Shown here piece after piece: positions 36,479-49,800 of a DNA stretch of 64,000 bases. A program made the position numbers and the translations under genes. The notes under the pieces were generated by a model. That model had not been told where the DNA came from, ran no database searches, and worked only from the letters and a program-made list of their open reading frames with translations. How positions within the stretch are numbered: the stretch's first letter is position 1; every line of letters starts with the position of its first letter. This stretch comes from Dermatemys mawii (lineage: Eukaryota; Chordata; Testudines; Dermatemydidae), in the NCBI GenBank assembly GCA_007922305.1, contig ML677342.1, positions 2,017,843-2,081,842 of the forward strand, in the 5' to 3' direction.

Positions 36479-37849
36479 TAACTTCCTTTTGCTTCCTAAT
36501 TTTCTGAACTAATTCTATATTTTCTTGGCCAACTGGTTTCTTTGGTGCTTTAAATTTACCACCAGGCAGAACAATTGAAATGTCTGCTTTTTCAGATGCA
36601 AATGAAGAACTCAGAGTGTGAGTATAATTAAGTGGCTTAATGCATTAGGAAATACACCTTTTGTATGGTCAACTCTCCTTTCCTTACTATTAGTAATGTT
36701 TCACCACTTTGAGGTGAGTGAAAAAGGAAAAGTGTTATTTCAGAAAACGTTATTGTTCCTAGACAGGGAAAAATGTGGGCTCCCGCCCAGCTTTTGCACT
36801 GTAAGGCTGCACCTGTATAGTCTGCCCATACCTCTGTTTTCGTCTAATATGCCACAAACTTCCTTGTAGGTTTTCATGTCACAAATAATACGAAAGGGAT
36901 TCTTATAGTTATGCTAATGGGAGACGGAGGGATAAAATAAAGTGCTCATGGTAGAAAGGCTGGAAGGATTGTTTCTGTTACCTTTTTTGGTGTGGGGAAG
37001 CAGGTGGGGCAAAGAAAACAAAAACAAAAAGCTGGCATGACTGCCACCTGCATTCAACAACAAAAAATCACTAAAAAAGGGAAAGTGAGGCACAGATAAT
37101 GCCAAACATTTTCAAATTTCCAAGCAGAAAAGCTTTAAGCGGGAATCCTTTGGGATTCAGCAACCCTTATTTTTATCAAGTATACTTCAAAATGACCACT
37201 TCTTTATTTAAGAGTGGTCACTTATGGGACGTGGGAAGGCAGTGGGAGAAGTTAAACAGAACAGTACATAAACAAACAATAAACAATCCTTCATCAACAC
37301 TTTTGTGTAATATGAGTCAAATATCAGTAAAGTGCTGACCAGCTGTTGATGGAAGTTGAATACGGTCCTATGTAATGAACTCATCATAGAAGCTGATTGA
37401 AACAATCTTTGCACTATGCTGAAATTCTTGGGCAGATGACATTTCTTTCTTCTTCATATCATGCTGCTGGAACAGTTCAGGGAAAGAACCAATAGTGTGA
37501 TAACTCAAAGGAGAACATCTTGCAGCTGATTAGGTGAGAAATCTACCTTCATCGATGATATTGGATGTGGCTCTACACAAAGAGCCCTTCCCATCCTCCT
37601 GGCCTTTAAATACATATATAGTATTAATATAAATAGAAGACTAAAAGCAATCAAAACTGTATAAAAAACAGGTTCTAGCATTAGGGACCTGTTGACAACA
37701 GGTACATTTTCTTCAAATCACCATTTCTAACCTTTTTTAAAATGCTGTGACGTAGAGTTGCACAAGATTATACTGTATATGTTAATCACATATGCTGATA
37801 TGGGCCATAAATATGACATAAGACTGTGTAATGAAATAATCATATATCA
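36479..37849. other. AT-rich non-coding stretch
   Basis: I recognise nothing beyond short chance frames. Confidence 0.5.
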
Positions 37850-37995
37850 GAGTAGTGGCCCGGTCTAGTAGCCAGAGAAAAGGACAAAGAATCAGAACTG
37901 GTTTCTATAGCTGATTCCGCCACTAAACTGCTGACTTATCATGGACTAATAATTTTGCCTCCGTGCCTCATTTTCTCCATTTGTCTGTCTATAGA
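37850..37995 (+). repeat. MIR-like SINE
   Basis: GTCTAGTAGCCAGAGAAAAGG, GATTCCGCCACTAAACTGCTG, GACTTATCATGGACTAATAA and GTGCCTCATTTTCTCCATTTG follow the MIR order: tRNA-like head, core, then the cctcagtttcctc-type segment. Confidence 0.6.
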
Positions 37996-40214
37996 GCTTT
38001 TCATTCTTAGAAGAAAGTTTTACTGTCAGTGCAAGAAAATAGTATTAGTACCACTAGACGTGTTAAGAGTTATTAAATCCTTTAATTCATCTTGGATGGT
38101 CATTAGGCATGAACATTCAAAATGTCTGGGGCAATAGGTGAGGAGAGCTGGGCAGTGCTGAATATGAACAGACTTTATGGGATGTGGCATGAAGGCACAC
38201 CTTAACAATTACCAATACTCAACGGGGAAATGAATTACTCAATGTCAGTATCTATTAACCTAACAGTAAATTTGGACAAAAATACACATAAAAATGAAAT
38301 AAAACAATTAGATAACACTTTAAGTGGTTCATTATTATTAATTCATTTAGTATTCATTGTAACTATGATGGTCATAATGAATTCATTTGATATTAATGTG
38401 GACATTCTGCAGCAATTTCATTGTAATGCAGTTTTAATTCATGTGCCATTAAAATAAAGTAATGCCAAAATTTATATTTATTATTCGGAGGGAATAATTT
38501 TTTATTTTCAGAAATACTATAACATCAGTTTGTTTCCTGCAAATTTAATTGCATATTTCAATCATGGGGTCCTTGACATTCAATAACATCACCCCCTTTT
38601 TAGGTATACAGCACTTTTACTTCCACAATCCAAAGCAGAGCACAGATTTTAGCTGCACTGCTCCAATTAAAGTCCCTGGGAGATGTATAGTTAAAATTTT
38701 GAACAACACTTTAGAAGTTTACAGGCCAAACACAAATATGTTTTATATGCCAAAAATCACATAACTAAGAGCCTAATTTTACCACCCTTTCTAATATTGT
38801 TCAGAATATTGCTCATGCACGTAGTCACACTAAACAAGTAATACTTAGAGTGAGCAAGGTGACTGAATTGGGTTCAGTAGCTTTAGCATGAGTAAACATT
38901 AACCTTAAACTCATACTAGAAAATGTTAATCAGGACCTCAACTGTGACTTTTTCAGCTATCAAGACAAAAATTTTGGTAAATACAATGGTACTGTGGGTT
39001 TTACTTACTATTACCACTAATGAGCCCAATTATTAGATGGATACATTCATTTTCCTAGACAATACTATCAATAAAGTAGAAAGGAAATACAATTTGTTTT
39101 TCTTATTACTAATGCCTTACATATTAAATGCTGACAATTGCTAAAATGTTAATTTTGGTGTAGGATATTTTTGAATCAATGCACCAAGATATGATTTTTT
39201 TTAAAAACAAAAAACAAAAAACAGAACCAGTATATACAGATCCCAGACAGTGATGTGTAGTCAGTGTTGAGCCATATTAATGTATTTGTTACTAAGCAGA
39301 TATTCAGATATCCTGATTCTTGTGGCATGATAAGCATTGTGAGCTGTACTAGAGGGCCTCTCCCTTATCCTCCATGCACTGGAGTGCTGGAGGTCATGTG
39401 AGGCCAGATTTTCAAAGTGCTCAGTCAACACTCAAAGTTGAGGGCAATTTTGAAAAGAAATCAGCACACTTCAATTGAGATGCTTACGATCATATTTTCA
39501 AAGAAGCTCTTCCAGAAATCTCACCGCTATTTTTGGGGCCTCAATGGAAACTGAGCTGTTTTTAAAATTCTGGCCACAGTACCTGCCTCCTGCTGTACAG
39601 AGAGCAACACAGGAGAATGAGACTCCCTGCAGCCATTTTTCTTTCCCCAAGTCATTGTATAGAGGCATTCTTGATATATAGCACATACAGGAAATGGTAC
39701 ATAAATCTTGAGTTACAATCCTTAGTGAAATGAAAAATTAGAAATATAGGACTGTGTTTTGGGAGATGGAGTTGGGGTGCTTTTTTAATGTTGTGCGGTG
39801 CTTTGTTTTTGGTTGGGGCAGTCTTCACTCTCAGACACTAATGTGGTACTACCTAGCTCATGAGGCAAACTAAGATGGCTATTAGGGTGTTAAGGAGGAA
39901 CAAATCAGAGTTGCTTGCATTTTCATTTAACCTGTTATTAAAAAGCCTTTTTATCTCCCTGAATTAATTCAAAAAAAACTAAAGTGTAAAGAAAATACTC
40001 CTTTCAGTATGTTACTCATTTTAGTCCCGTTTTAAAAGTCTTTCCTCAGCATTGATCACAAATAGAAACATTAAATCTAAAATCTCAAAGGAAAAAATGT
40101 ATCATCCATGGCATACAGAAAATATTTGTAGCTGATCTGGTCCGCAAAGAACAGTGGGCAAGATCAATAAAGTGAAAACTAAAGAAGCAACCTTTCTGGT
40201 CTCAAAGTCTGACT
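37996..40214. other. AT-rich non-coding stretch with TAAT/ATTA-dense core
   Basis: The stretch 38225-38480 is unusually dense in ATTA/TAAT tetramers and has no repeat signature I know. No gene is recognised anywhere in the interval. A weakly repetitive TTTTCAAAG patch lies at 39405-39510. Confidence 0.45.
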
Positions 40215-40275
40215 GCTCTTTGTTGGTCCAATAAAAGGTATTGCTTTAATCTAGTGAACTTTGTCTACTAAGGAA
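40215..40275. repeat. Fragment related to the inverted repeat at 62357-62503
   Basis: TTTGTTGGTCCAATAAAAGGTATT followed 15 bp on by CTAGTGAACTTTGTCT resembles the right arm at 62457-62503 (GTTGACCCAATAAAAGATATTACCTC ... ACTTTGTCT). It is a short diverged fragment. Confidence 0.5.
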
Positions 40276-41037
40276 AAATTAAAAGTTCAAGGCTTTAGTC
40301 CAGATCTTTAGCTCTTCATTTTTTCAGATGTGCCAACAACGAAAAATGTCTCTCAGGTCTATCCTCTATCCAACTAGTTTTAATGGGAGTGAAGGAAGCC
40401 TCTTAGGAATATCTCAATCCTTTTAGGACTGAGATATTCGAGAAACCTACTATACATCCTTATATGCCCAGACATAACGTAACACAAAAGAAAATGGCTC
40501 TTTATTGTGCTTATGCATAGAAGGCCTTACCTAAACCGGTTAATATTTGTCGCACAATTGCAAATTTCTACACTTCTGTCTATCTTAGGATTTTTATCTG
40601 GTGCTTTCTCATTCTAGAAATATTTACTTCTATCAGTTTGTGTCTTGGTGAGTTAATGCACTTGCCTTTTACTTCTAAGTAAGAAATGCATTAAATGGCC
40701 TTAGTCTAGTAACTAGGAGACATTCATCCACATCACAAAACAACCAAGACATTCAGTATTATTAGCATTCTCTGCTCAAAAGTCCAAGCACTAGGGGAGG
40801 AGATTATTTTCCTTTAAAGTATAAAACAAACCAAAAAGACTCCATAAAATCTTTAATGCGTACCCCTCCCTCAATCCTCCAAAAAGAAGTAAATCACTGA
40901 AATGCACTATTGCTAGTAGTGAACATGTATGCATAAGCCCTACTATTTAGGGATATGTATCAACCGTGATGCATCAAGACTTCCCTAGCTTAAAGAACAA
41001 GAATTCAGAATCATTTATAGAAGTAATGTCCCTACAA
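40276..41037. other. Non-coding stretch
   Basis: I recognise no gene or named repeat. A short palindrome AGGAATATCTCAATCCTTTT/AGGACTGAGATATTC lies near 40405-40440. Confidence 0.5.
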
Positions 41038-41137
41038 CAGGATTTTCAAAAGTGTCTAGGTGACTTACGAGCACAAGTCCCATGACATTTCAATAAACTT
41101 GTGCTCTAAGTCGCTTGGTTGCTTTTGAAAATCTCCA
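41038..41137. repeat. Short foldback element
   Basis: CAGGATTTTCAAAAGTGTCTAGG and its mirrored partner CTTGGTTGCTTTTGAAAATC flank GACTTACGAGCACAAGT and ACTTGTGCTCTAAGTC. The two halves form an imperfect 40-bp-arm hairpin. It belongs with the TTTTCAAAAG-type fragments at 16970 and 36180. Confidence 0.7.
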
Positions 41138-41949
41138 TCCTCTGGAATCGTCAGTCACAGTAAACATCCAGAGTGGTGGATGGATTTAGGTCTATTGGGT
41201 AGCTACAAGATGAAATTTACAACATAAAAAGTACAACCTCTTCCTCTTTGCTATTCAGTAGGACTATACGTGGATCAGCATTCTCTGAATTTAGCACTGT
41301 AACTGTTATTATTGCCAGGTTTTGGTGATGGTATAAGAGATGCTTCCATATTTTGACAAACTAACATGTAAGGAGCTGCTACAGATTTATCACAACAACT
41401 AAAAGATATCCTAGGCATACCAGGTCATCCTCCAAAACCTACTATCAAGTTACCCAAAACTACACTGCTGATCACATCTCTCTTTTCCATATCCTGTTCA
41501 TCTGAATGCCAACATTAATGTATATCCAAGTGCATGTCAAACCCAAAAGCTGTTTATCGTGCAATACCAGCCTATTTTCGTCTTTATGTGCATTAGACTT
41601 TCTGTACATAGAGAGTCATTAAGTTAAAAAAAAAAGCTTGCTGCATTATCCAATCTATGGACATTTATTTTGCTACTTGTGGTAGTATGTATCCATGAAC
41701 AAAAAACAAACACAAAAAATTGACCTCAATTGTCACAAAGAATAAGTTTTCCTTTCATTGTACATGATGATAAAAGAAAAGTCACTGTATAAACTTCCCA
41801 TATCATCAGGAAATTTTGGTCACCTGAACCCAAAGGTTTAATTTAAGGTACAAATGAGAAATGAGGCACTTAATGCATTTATCAAACAGGCATCGTCTAC
41901 TATGGACAATTATGCCAGCCAGAGTAACTACAGTTGGTGGCATAACACC
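41138..41949. other. AT-rich non-coding stretch
   Basis: I recognise no gene or named repeat. Confidence 0.5.
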
Positions 41950-43450
41950 AGGCATTGTTTAATGAGGTTCCAAGATCTGGCTCAATCCTACGAATCTTCA
42001 AATCTCTGGGGCAGTACGAGGTAGTATCAGGGTATGGATCCCTGCACATATCAATGGGGAATTTGACAGCACGGTGTGCTGAGGTGTTTTTGTCCCTCCA
42101 GGTGACATGGCCAAAAAGTGTGCAACACCACTTTTGAATATAATGAATGACTGAAGGAAGGCCAGATCTCTATGTGATTATAAAATTTTACACAAAATCA
42201 AACCACTTAATATTCAGGATTTGGTGCTGACAGACATATTAAATGTCTCTAGCTGCTCCAAGTATGCCTGTAAGAGGGTCCAGTTTTCTGACCATTATAG
42301 CAATACAGGTAGTACAGAAGTTTGATTGACCCTGAACTTTGTCACAGTGCAAAGATGTTCCTGCATCCATAAGTGAGACATGGACTTCATGCAGGAGGTG
42401 GCAAGACCTACTGGTCAAAGATTGTCTTGTTTGTTATGATCATTTGTACTCCACTTGCAGCCCAGGTAGATGAATTAATCAATGATCTCCACAGCACTAG
42501 ACCCGACCTGCATAGGGGGTTGTGGTGGCTCAGGTCCAAAGTTGTGAATCTTGGTCTTCTGCCAAGAAAAGTTCTACCCCACGGTGCATGCAGCATCTTG
42601 CAGACCTTGGAGTGTGGGGTTGAAATTCTCTGACTTCACCACAACAGAGTGGCATTATCTGTGTAGTCTTAGCTAATGAATACTTCTTAATCAAGCTTGC
42701 TCTTAATGTGTAGAGCAGTAAGTCCGAATACCCAGATGACTGCACTACAGAATAGTGCTGGGGAAATAATGTAGCCCTCCCAGACACTTGAGATTGTGTG
42801 GAAATGTAGTAAACACCGTGACCAACACACTCTCACACTGGTACTAGTGTGAAGATTGGTCACCAGATTTAGCAGAACATCTGGAACACCAACTCCTTTC
42901 AGTGGAAGCCAAAGCATGATCTCTCAACTGAATTTAAAGCTGCTCTGATGTAGATATATGCCATGTGATGCAAGAATTTAAATTCTCAATGCAGCTCAGC
43001 CAGAAGCCGGAAGGTAAGGGTAGAGTTGATTGTTGATTGTCCAACTGCAAAACCTGATTGCTGTGGAAAACAATGTCTCTTAAGGAGCAGCTGCATCATA
43101 ATAAGAAAAATGTCAGCAAAGACCTTTCTGGGAACTGATAACAATGAAATAGGATGGTAGTTGCCACAGTCAATGCGAGATACTTTGCCATTTCACAGGG
43201 ACACTATGATGCCATCTTTCCATCTTCTGGCACTCTGACACACTTTTAAGTTATGCAGGTCAATGCTCACTAGTTTCCAAGATGTCTTTGAGTAGCTTGG
43301 GTGGAATACCAGGTCCTGCAGCACATCTGCTCCATAACTTTGGATGGTCTTTCATACTTCCTTGAGTGATGGAAGATCATTGATGATCCCTGGGTCTGCA
43401 GGTGTGTGGTTCACCATGTCACATAGCTCTGGACAGTCCTCAGCAGGGGT
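41950..43450 (-). pseudogene. Degraded non-LTR reverse transcriptase, clade distinct from CR1
   Basis: Minus-strand pieces run in RT order from high to low coordinate. A WKDGIIVSL block is at about 43198-43224 and NYHPISLLSV at about 43130-43165. PQQSGFAVGQSTI is near 43028-43066. A thumb-side block GVGVPDVLLNLVTNLH is in the open frame 42687-42917, followed by a block ending SPALF. The catalytic box is degraded to DYTDN at about 42656-42668. Next come FSWQKTKIHNFGP near 42533-42571, VEIIDXFIYLG near 42460-42490, and LFGHVTWRDKNTSAH near 42080-42125. The last is typical of non-LTR elements whose RT is followed by an LFGHV segment. These blocks are not those of CR1, so a second LINE clade is present. 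The I/Nimb, L2 or RTE groups are possible and I cannot decide among them. Many stops and frameshifts make it old. Confidence 0.85.
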
Positions 43451-44300
43451 TTAATTCACAGGCTGTTGAGGATAACATATGTAACTTCAGTACCTTCCCA
43501 GACAAAGAGGAGATCATCCGGAATGGTATCTGTAATGCTATCATCCATGTTAGCATGTTAGGAGCATGTTCCTTAATCGATCAGCAATGTAACAATAAAA
43601 CAACGTTAACCAGTATGACTTTAAGTGAGGAATTACTGTACTGGATAGTCTGCTGTGGGCAAATGTGTGTGTATTTGTTTGTGGAGTATTTTCTCCTTAA
43701 GTTTACAGCACAGGTTTGTCAACTTCTTCCTGATGGGTATTCTACCATAAACATTTCTCAGCACAAACCATTGTAACATTTTTTTTAAGAAACTCATGCT
43801 AAAACTGTAAAAATCCATGAATAATTACGTAGCATCAGCGACCTTAGAACAACTTATATTTTCTGAAAGATGACTTCTGTTCACCTTTCCTCCAAAAGGA
43901 AATTTCAGGAAAGCATTTGTTAACATTATTAATAAAGAAGGTCACCTGATGAGACCTGTTATATAAATAATGCTATGTATAAACTTACCACAAATGTATT
44001 ATCAAGTTATAATATGATCTTGAGAAATTAATATGCAAAGAGTTGTTCAAGAGTTTCCCACTTAATCTGTATATATAATTACCATAACTGCCATGCAGAT
44101 CAGATGGTTTTGCATGCAAACAGGAATTTAGGCATCTAATTAGTTAGTTTAAAACATGATTTGGTATACATATTTGTTATAAAGGCACATACAGATTTGG
44201 TGTGTAACTATGTGTAAGTAGGTGCACCTCGCCTTCTGATAATGAAGTCCAAAGAGTTACATTGTCTGGCTATACTGAACGAAGGACAGGAGACATTTAA
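43451..44300. other. Non-coding stretch
   Basis: The 124-codon frame 43402-43776 overlaps the end of the LINE remnant and has no separate domain. Nothing else is recognised. Confidence 0.4.
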
Positions 44301-44754
44301 TATGGTTTAAATCAGGCCACAACTTTATTATTAGATGTTTGGGACTAACCAGCAGCTAAAAGTGTACAGTGCAGGTAACTCCATGTTCATTTCAGTATGC
44401 ATCCGGGGGCTTCCTCCAGCCCCCGTCTTTTTCCTATCCAGGTCTCCCAGCCAATCCATTGCTGGGACCTTTCCCCCATCCCTTCAATGGAGGGTTAAGA
44501 CTGGCTATAAGGAAGTGGGGTTGGCTCCCTGCTATACCAGTCGTAGGAGCCGTGAACCTCACTCCCCAATTCCTTTAACAGACACCTTCTTTTAAAATCC
44601 TTTACCAAGCCATTTATTTGGTCTCTGTATCCCTTCCATATGGAGTACCTGCACTGGACAGCCTCCCTACACTTATATATTGAGTTGCAACATCATAGCT
44701 TAACTCCTTTCCCTACTCATCATAACAAAGCCTCCCTCACCAATGTGGAGAAGT

Positions 44755-44757
<3 letters not shown>
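44301..44757. repeat. Possible GC-richer repeat, unclassified
   Basis: A less AT-rich block lies at 44310-44660, beginning near GGCCACAACTTTATTATTAG. Overlapping open frames occur in two phases (44335-44595, 44369-44578) without domains. The terminal phrase suggests a dispersed repeat, but I cannot name it. Confidence 0.3.

Positions 44758-44798
<41 letters not shown>
44758..44798. repeat. (AC)n microsatellite
   Basis: About 20 uninterrupted AC units. Confidence 0.98.
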
Positions 44799-44799
<1 letters not shown>

Positions 44800-47700
44800 C
44801 GCTCTTGATAGGCCAATTTGGTGGGGAGGGAAAAATTCCTTCCCAATCGCCCTATAAAGGAGCAACTGGTATGATGCCCACAGCAGGTACTGACCAAACC
44901 TGGTAATTTGCCACCTCAAGGGAAGGGAGAGTGGGTGCTGCTTTGAGGAAAAGAGGGATCACCTGCTGGACTTGCCCCTTTTCAACTCCTCATCCCTTCC
45001 AGACCCTGAGGATGAGTCAGTGCCACCACACTGAGCTACTCCTTGTTTTGCAGCAGCCTCTGAGCCTCTCTTCTGCCCCCCACTGGGGAATGCTCTCCTT
45101 CCATTGCATAAGGTGTGGTGAGGTCATTAGTAGGATTGCTTCATATACACAAGCAATTAATTGAGAATCTTTGGTACTATAATGAAAATATCACACACTG
45201 GAACATTCTTCTTCTGTTTGCATTTTGTACAAACCTACTAACTTCTGTAAACTCTAATTTTAGATCAAACCTTCATTGATAAGTAAATTTATAACAGTTC
45301 ACAAAATTATCACAGAAGTAACTGGCTGAAAAAGAAAAAGGGAATAATGGAAGCTAAGAATTCCCTAAATGTCTGGTGGTAAAGTGGAAATACAAAGAAG
45401 ACAAATGTGGTGGTGAGGGAAGATTCTATCAAAAGCAACAAAAGAAGCTGCAACTGTCAAACAAATGTTTAGATATAAAAAAACATTGCAGATATATATG
45501 TTAAACAGATACTGCTCATAGATGAATTTAGATTTGCTACATGGGGCCAATTCATTTCCAAATGGTACAATACTACTTTCAATCAATATACTCCCAAGAG
45601 GCAGGCAATGCATCAATTGTAAGATTTGAGAAATGTGATCTATAAGGTGAATCTTGGTAATAGTTTGATGACAGCATTCAGGACCATCTGCAAATGATTT
45701 AGCTAACTATCTGGAAGGCCCAGAAATAAACGAATAGAGTGGCCAATCTTGTGAATAAAGAAGGTATGGACAAGTGAGATGAAGTCAGCTATAGAGAGAA
45801 TAGTCTTTAATCTTGCAGTATTCTATAAATAATTCTATACATTAATTGCCAACCATATATTTAATATGAAGATCAAGAGACAACTTGTTTTCCCCTTCAT
45901 TTCAAACTATAAAAGGTGAATAAGATTTCTGCAGCGTGCTAGACTGTTAAGTAAGAATACAGGAAACTAGTCATAAACCAAGAGCAGTTGTACTCCAGGA
46001 ATAAAGTGCACTAGAATTCCTAAAAAGACACTTATTCTATACATCCTTGCCCATTATTTCTCCTAACTAAGTCTGATTGAAATAGTGTAAAAACATGTAG
46101 GGTCATCAACAGTATCATAGTTTTCTTCTGCAGTGTAATTAATTTATTAAACACATTTAACTCTCTGGAGATTGGACAATTCTATTTTATTCAAACCAAT
46201 TGCCAATATTAATAGTTTGCATGAAATATCCAAGTCCTAAAATAATGGAAAAGTTCATTCTAACAAGAGTAAGTGTAACCCACTGAACTTTAATTACACA
46301 ATTACCTACTATTGCTCCATTTTACAGCAGGAATAGTGAGCGAGTTCAGTCTGCTTTGACAGCAGAACTCCGACCTTGGGATAATGATACATAATGTAAA
46401 TACAGTACAAATGCAATTGGAATAGATGTGGATATCCCATCCCTGGATTGCTCCAGTTTGGAATAAAGACACCACAATGTAGTAAAGCTGCTCAAACTTA
46501 AAAAAATCTGTAGGCGTATAAGGAGACAATTAGCTAAGGTTTTTCATAAACCTAAACACAAATCTTATTACATCAATCAGCAAATACTATGCAAACAACA
46601 AAAATAATCATCATATAGATTTATTTAGTACCAAATGGTATACAGGCCACAATTCCTATGCACTTAAAACATACACTATTGATTTCGCATTAATATCAAT
46701 ATACCATCCTGAGCTGAATTAGGAGCATGTTTTTTAATAGCTTGGTCTTTTTTAATAGTCTGGTGTCCCTCTCCTTGTGGCCATCTTCTTGCTGCAACTA
46801 GTAAAGGAGGCCTGTGGGTATCAGCTCTCAGGGCAGAGATCGTCCCCCTCCCCTCTGCTATGGCTGTCTGCTGCTGGGTTTGGCTGAACTAACTGAAGAG
46901 TTTGGGAATTTTGTTCCTTTATGCTTGGGAGTGGCATTGGTCCCCACCCTTGAAGATTCCCTATTGAGTATTCTCAAATGGTTCAAGAACTTTTTCCTTT
47001 GTTTACCTGCTAGTCTCAGAGTAGTTGGAATCAGTGAACAGCTGTTTTTCTGATCTGGCAGGAAAAATATTGACTACTACTGTTTAAAAGAAACAGCAGC
47101 AGAAGCATGGGTTACATAAGGATTTACAGGCAAGTCTTATTGGCTATGTATTCAAGAGTATCTGAATCACCCTCATTTTATCTTCTATAGTCATCTTATT
47201 CACTCTTCATTCTGCACACATCAGGACTTTTTTTAGGAGCACAAGTAGACATGGTGGAAGCCATATTTAAGGATTAATTAGAGGTTCAAGTGTTTTTTAT
47301 GGTATCTGCCCAGATAGCTGAAAAGCGCCATAAGCCTCTGAAAGGCCACCAGGTGACACTGAGTACTGTTAGGATTTAGAATAGAATTAATTTTACAAAT
47401 AACAGCTGTGGGATTTCTGCTTACAGCACTGATTTTGGAACATTACTGCATCTTAGCTAAAGCCACAGATAGAATATGAGATGTACTGCTTCCATAGCTG
47501 TCCATTAATTTTAAGAATAAATCACCTCCAATCCCTTACAACCAGCTGCACACATGTATTAAAGATCCCAGTTGTACCAAAAGGATAATGGACTGCAGAT
47601 AACATTTACTGTTTATAGTAACGCCATTATGTTTGGATGATGTTAACTAAAAAATTTTCATCTGTAGTTCACCTATTAGACAATAAAGGAAAAAGGCAGA

Positions 47701-49399
47701 AAGAACTACAAATATCATGCCATTCTGACCAGTGGCAACAGCAAAAGTGACTGGAACTGAAGAAAGAATTTGTTGAAGAATTAGAATCACTGTGGTAATC
47801 AAAGTCAAAATGAGTAAGTCCAAATATAGTAATAAAGCATATAACCCCTTAAACCTGTAGGAATGAACCAGAGGAGGGAGAGAGAGAGATGAAAAATTCA
47901 TAGAGTAAAATAAGTAATGTCATCAGTGGCACTATTTAATCTGAATTTGAAGTCTCCAAGGACTTGCCCTCATATCCTGGGAGAAGTCAGGACCAGTTTA
48001 GACAACACCGTTGCATACTAAATGGAAAATCTCTAGTAGCTGATTCTATATAATAAAGAAAAGGAGGTGAGTTTGTGAGAATAAAGCTATAGGAAAGTGG
48101 AGGGGAGGGTAAATAGTATTTATGGAATCCTAGTCACCCCATTAGCAATTTAGTATTTTGTAGTAATTGATTACATATAATAGCATGTACCTTTAGAGGA
48201 CACAATGAAAAGAAAATTGCAGTGACCAACTTTATTCTCTAACTTCTTTTTCATAATGAACTCTTCACTTCTGTCCATAAATTTAGTGGTTGGAAGATCA
48301 GTAAAAGTATTTAGGTTTATGTCTATGCATTTTTCAACTGATCCACATGAATCAGTGACCTACAGTATTTTATCTGTGTGGATACACATTGTGGTTACAT
48401 CTCCATAGAGGTAATGCTCCTGAAACATTACATAAGTTCATACGAGATCCATGAGCCATTTCAGAATATAAAAAATGTACTATTTTATGGAATTCAAGTT
48501 ATCCCATTAACTTCGCATTGCATAAAACGAGTAGGTTAGGATTTTTAATTGAATGGGTTTGCACTTTCTTTTTTTTCCCCCTTCACCTACAGTAGACTTC
48601 TAGCTTATTACTTTGGAGAGATATACTCTTGTTTCAACATCCAAATTCATACCTCAAAGAAATTTCAAGAATAAGGTCATATACAAATACACCAGTTCTT
48701 AGAGAAAGCACTACATAGCATCACAAAGTAAAGCAGCAGAGGATGATGACTTATTTTCTCTGTCTTAAAAAAATGGTATTTTTAGCACTGACCTTTCCTT
48801 GAAACTTGAGTAAAGTTAGGACATACTATAGATCAGCTGACTGAAAGATACCTTAGGGTTTACAATCAAATCCGCTAATAGATTGGTGTACAAACAGGAC
48901 AAAGAGTTTTATAGATGTTCAAGATAAAAAATGACACAATCTACCTAGCTTTCCCAGTGCCCTATATATATCTGTCAGAAAAAAGTAATATGAAAAGAAA
49001 AGAAACTAACACTGCAACATGAAGTTTTAGTGCTAGATAGGAAAGTAGTTTGGTGCTGAGTGGAACAGAATTTCATGTTAAGAGCTGGGAATGGGACACA
49101 CCTTCCCTAAATGGGAAAAATGGACCTATATCCCAAACCATGTAAAAATGTCAAAGATCAGTATCAAAATGAAATTAACATCTTCTAGAAGAGTTTGCTG
49201 GCTCTCTATTAAATGTAAAACTTAAATAAAGAAAACAAACAAACAACTCCAAACCACACTCTTATAAACAGAATGGTAAAAAAATATTCTGATATCCCAA
49301 ACATTGTGGCATGCACCACAGACCCTGCTGCTTTCTCTATACTTATGGCGAGTACTGTCATTATTTATATAGCTATGCGTCACAGTGAAAGCAGGCTGC
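44799..49399. other. 4.6-kb non-coding stretch
   Basis: I recognise no gene or named repeat. The longest frames (84 codons at 47647-47901 minus; 79 codons at 46814-47053 plus) have no motif. The minus one is hydrophobic by T/A composition only. Confidence 0.5.
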
Positions 49400-49800
49400 T
49401 TCCACATTCGTCACTGCCGTACATGTAGCTTCAAGTAGGTAGGTAGGAGAGAAAGGCTTTGGCAGGATGGAGCTGCTGGTGCCTTTCCCCACTATCTTCT
49501 CCCTTTCTGGACTACTGTAGCCTTTCACTACACCAGGGAAACACCGTGGGGAAAGTCTGCAACAGCGGGGAGGCAGCGGGACAACACAGCTAAAAATAGC
49601 AGTGTAGATGTGAGAGGCGCTGCTTCGGCATGTAAAGAGCTGTGTAGCGTATATACTCTAGGGTTGAGGTATATAGGATACTCTATTCTAGTGACCTAAG
49701 CTGTGCCTCACCAGCTTTGCTGATATTTATACTCATACCAGCTGAGCACGATATGACTATTCTCTATACTCTGCCATTAATATAGACATACTTTAAGAGC
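49400..49800. repeat. GC-richer MITE-like element
   Basis: A GC-richer island holds TTTGGCAGGATGGAGCTGC, AACAGCGGGGAGGCAGCGGG, AAATAGCAGTGTAGATGTG and ATATTTATACTCATACCAGC. It ends near ATATAGACATACTTTAAGAG, a TGTCTA-type terminus reversed. AAAATAGCAGTGTAG and GCTGATATTTATAC are partly mirrored. The left boundary is unclear. Confidence 0.5.

Noticed and set aside
43402..43776. 124-codon plus frame
   Set aside because: It starts on the antisense of the LINE remnant and continues into AT-rich DNA without motifs.
44640..44919. Open frames on both strands through the (AC)n tract
   Set aside because: They translate the dinucleotide repeat (TH and CV runs). Not genes.
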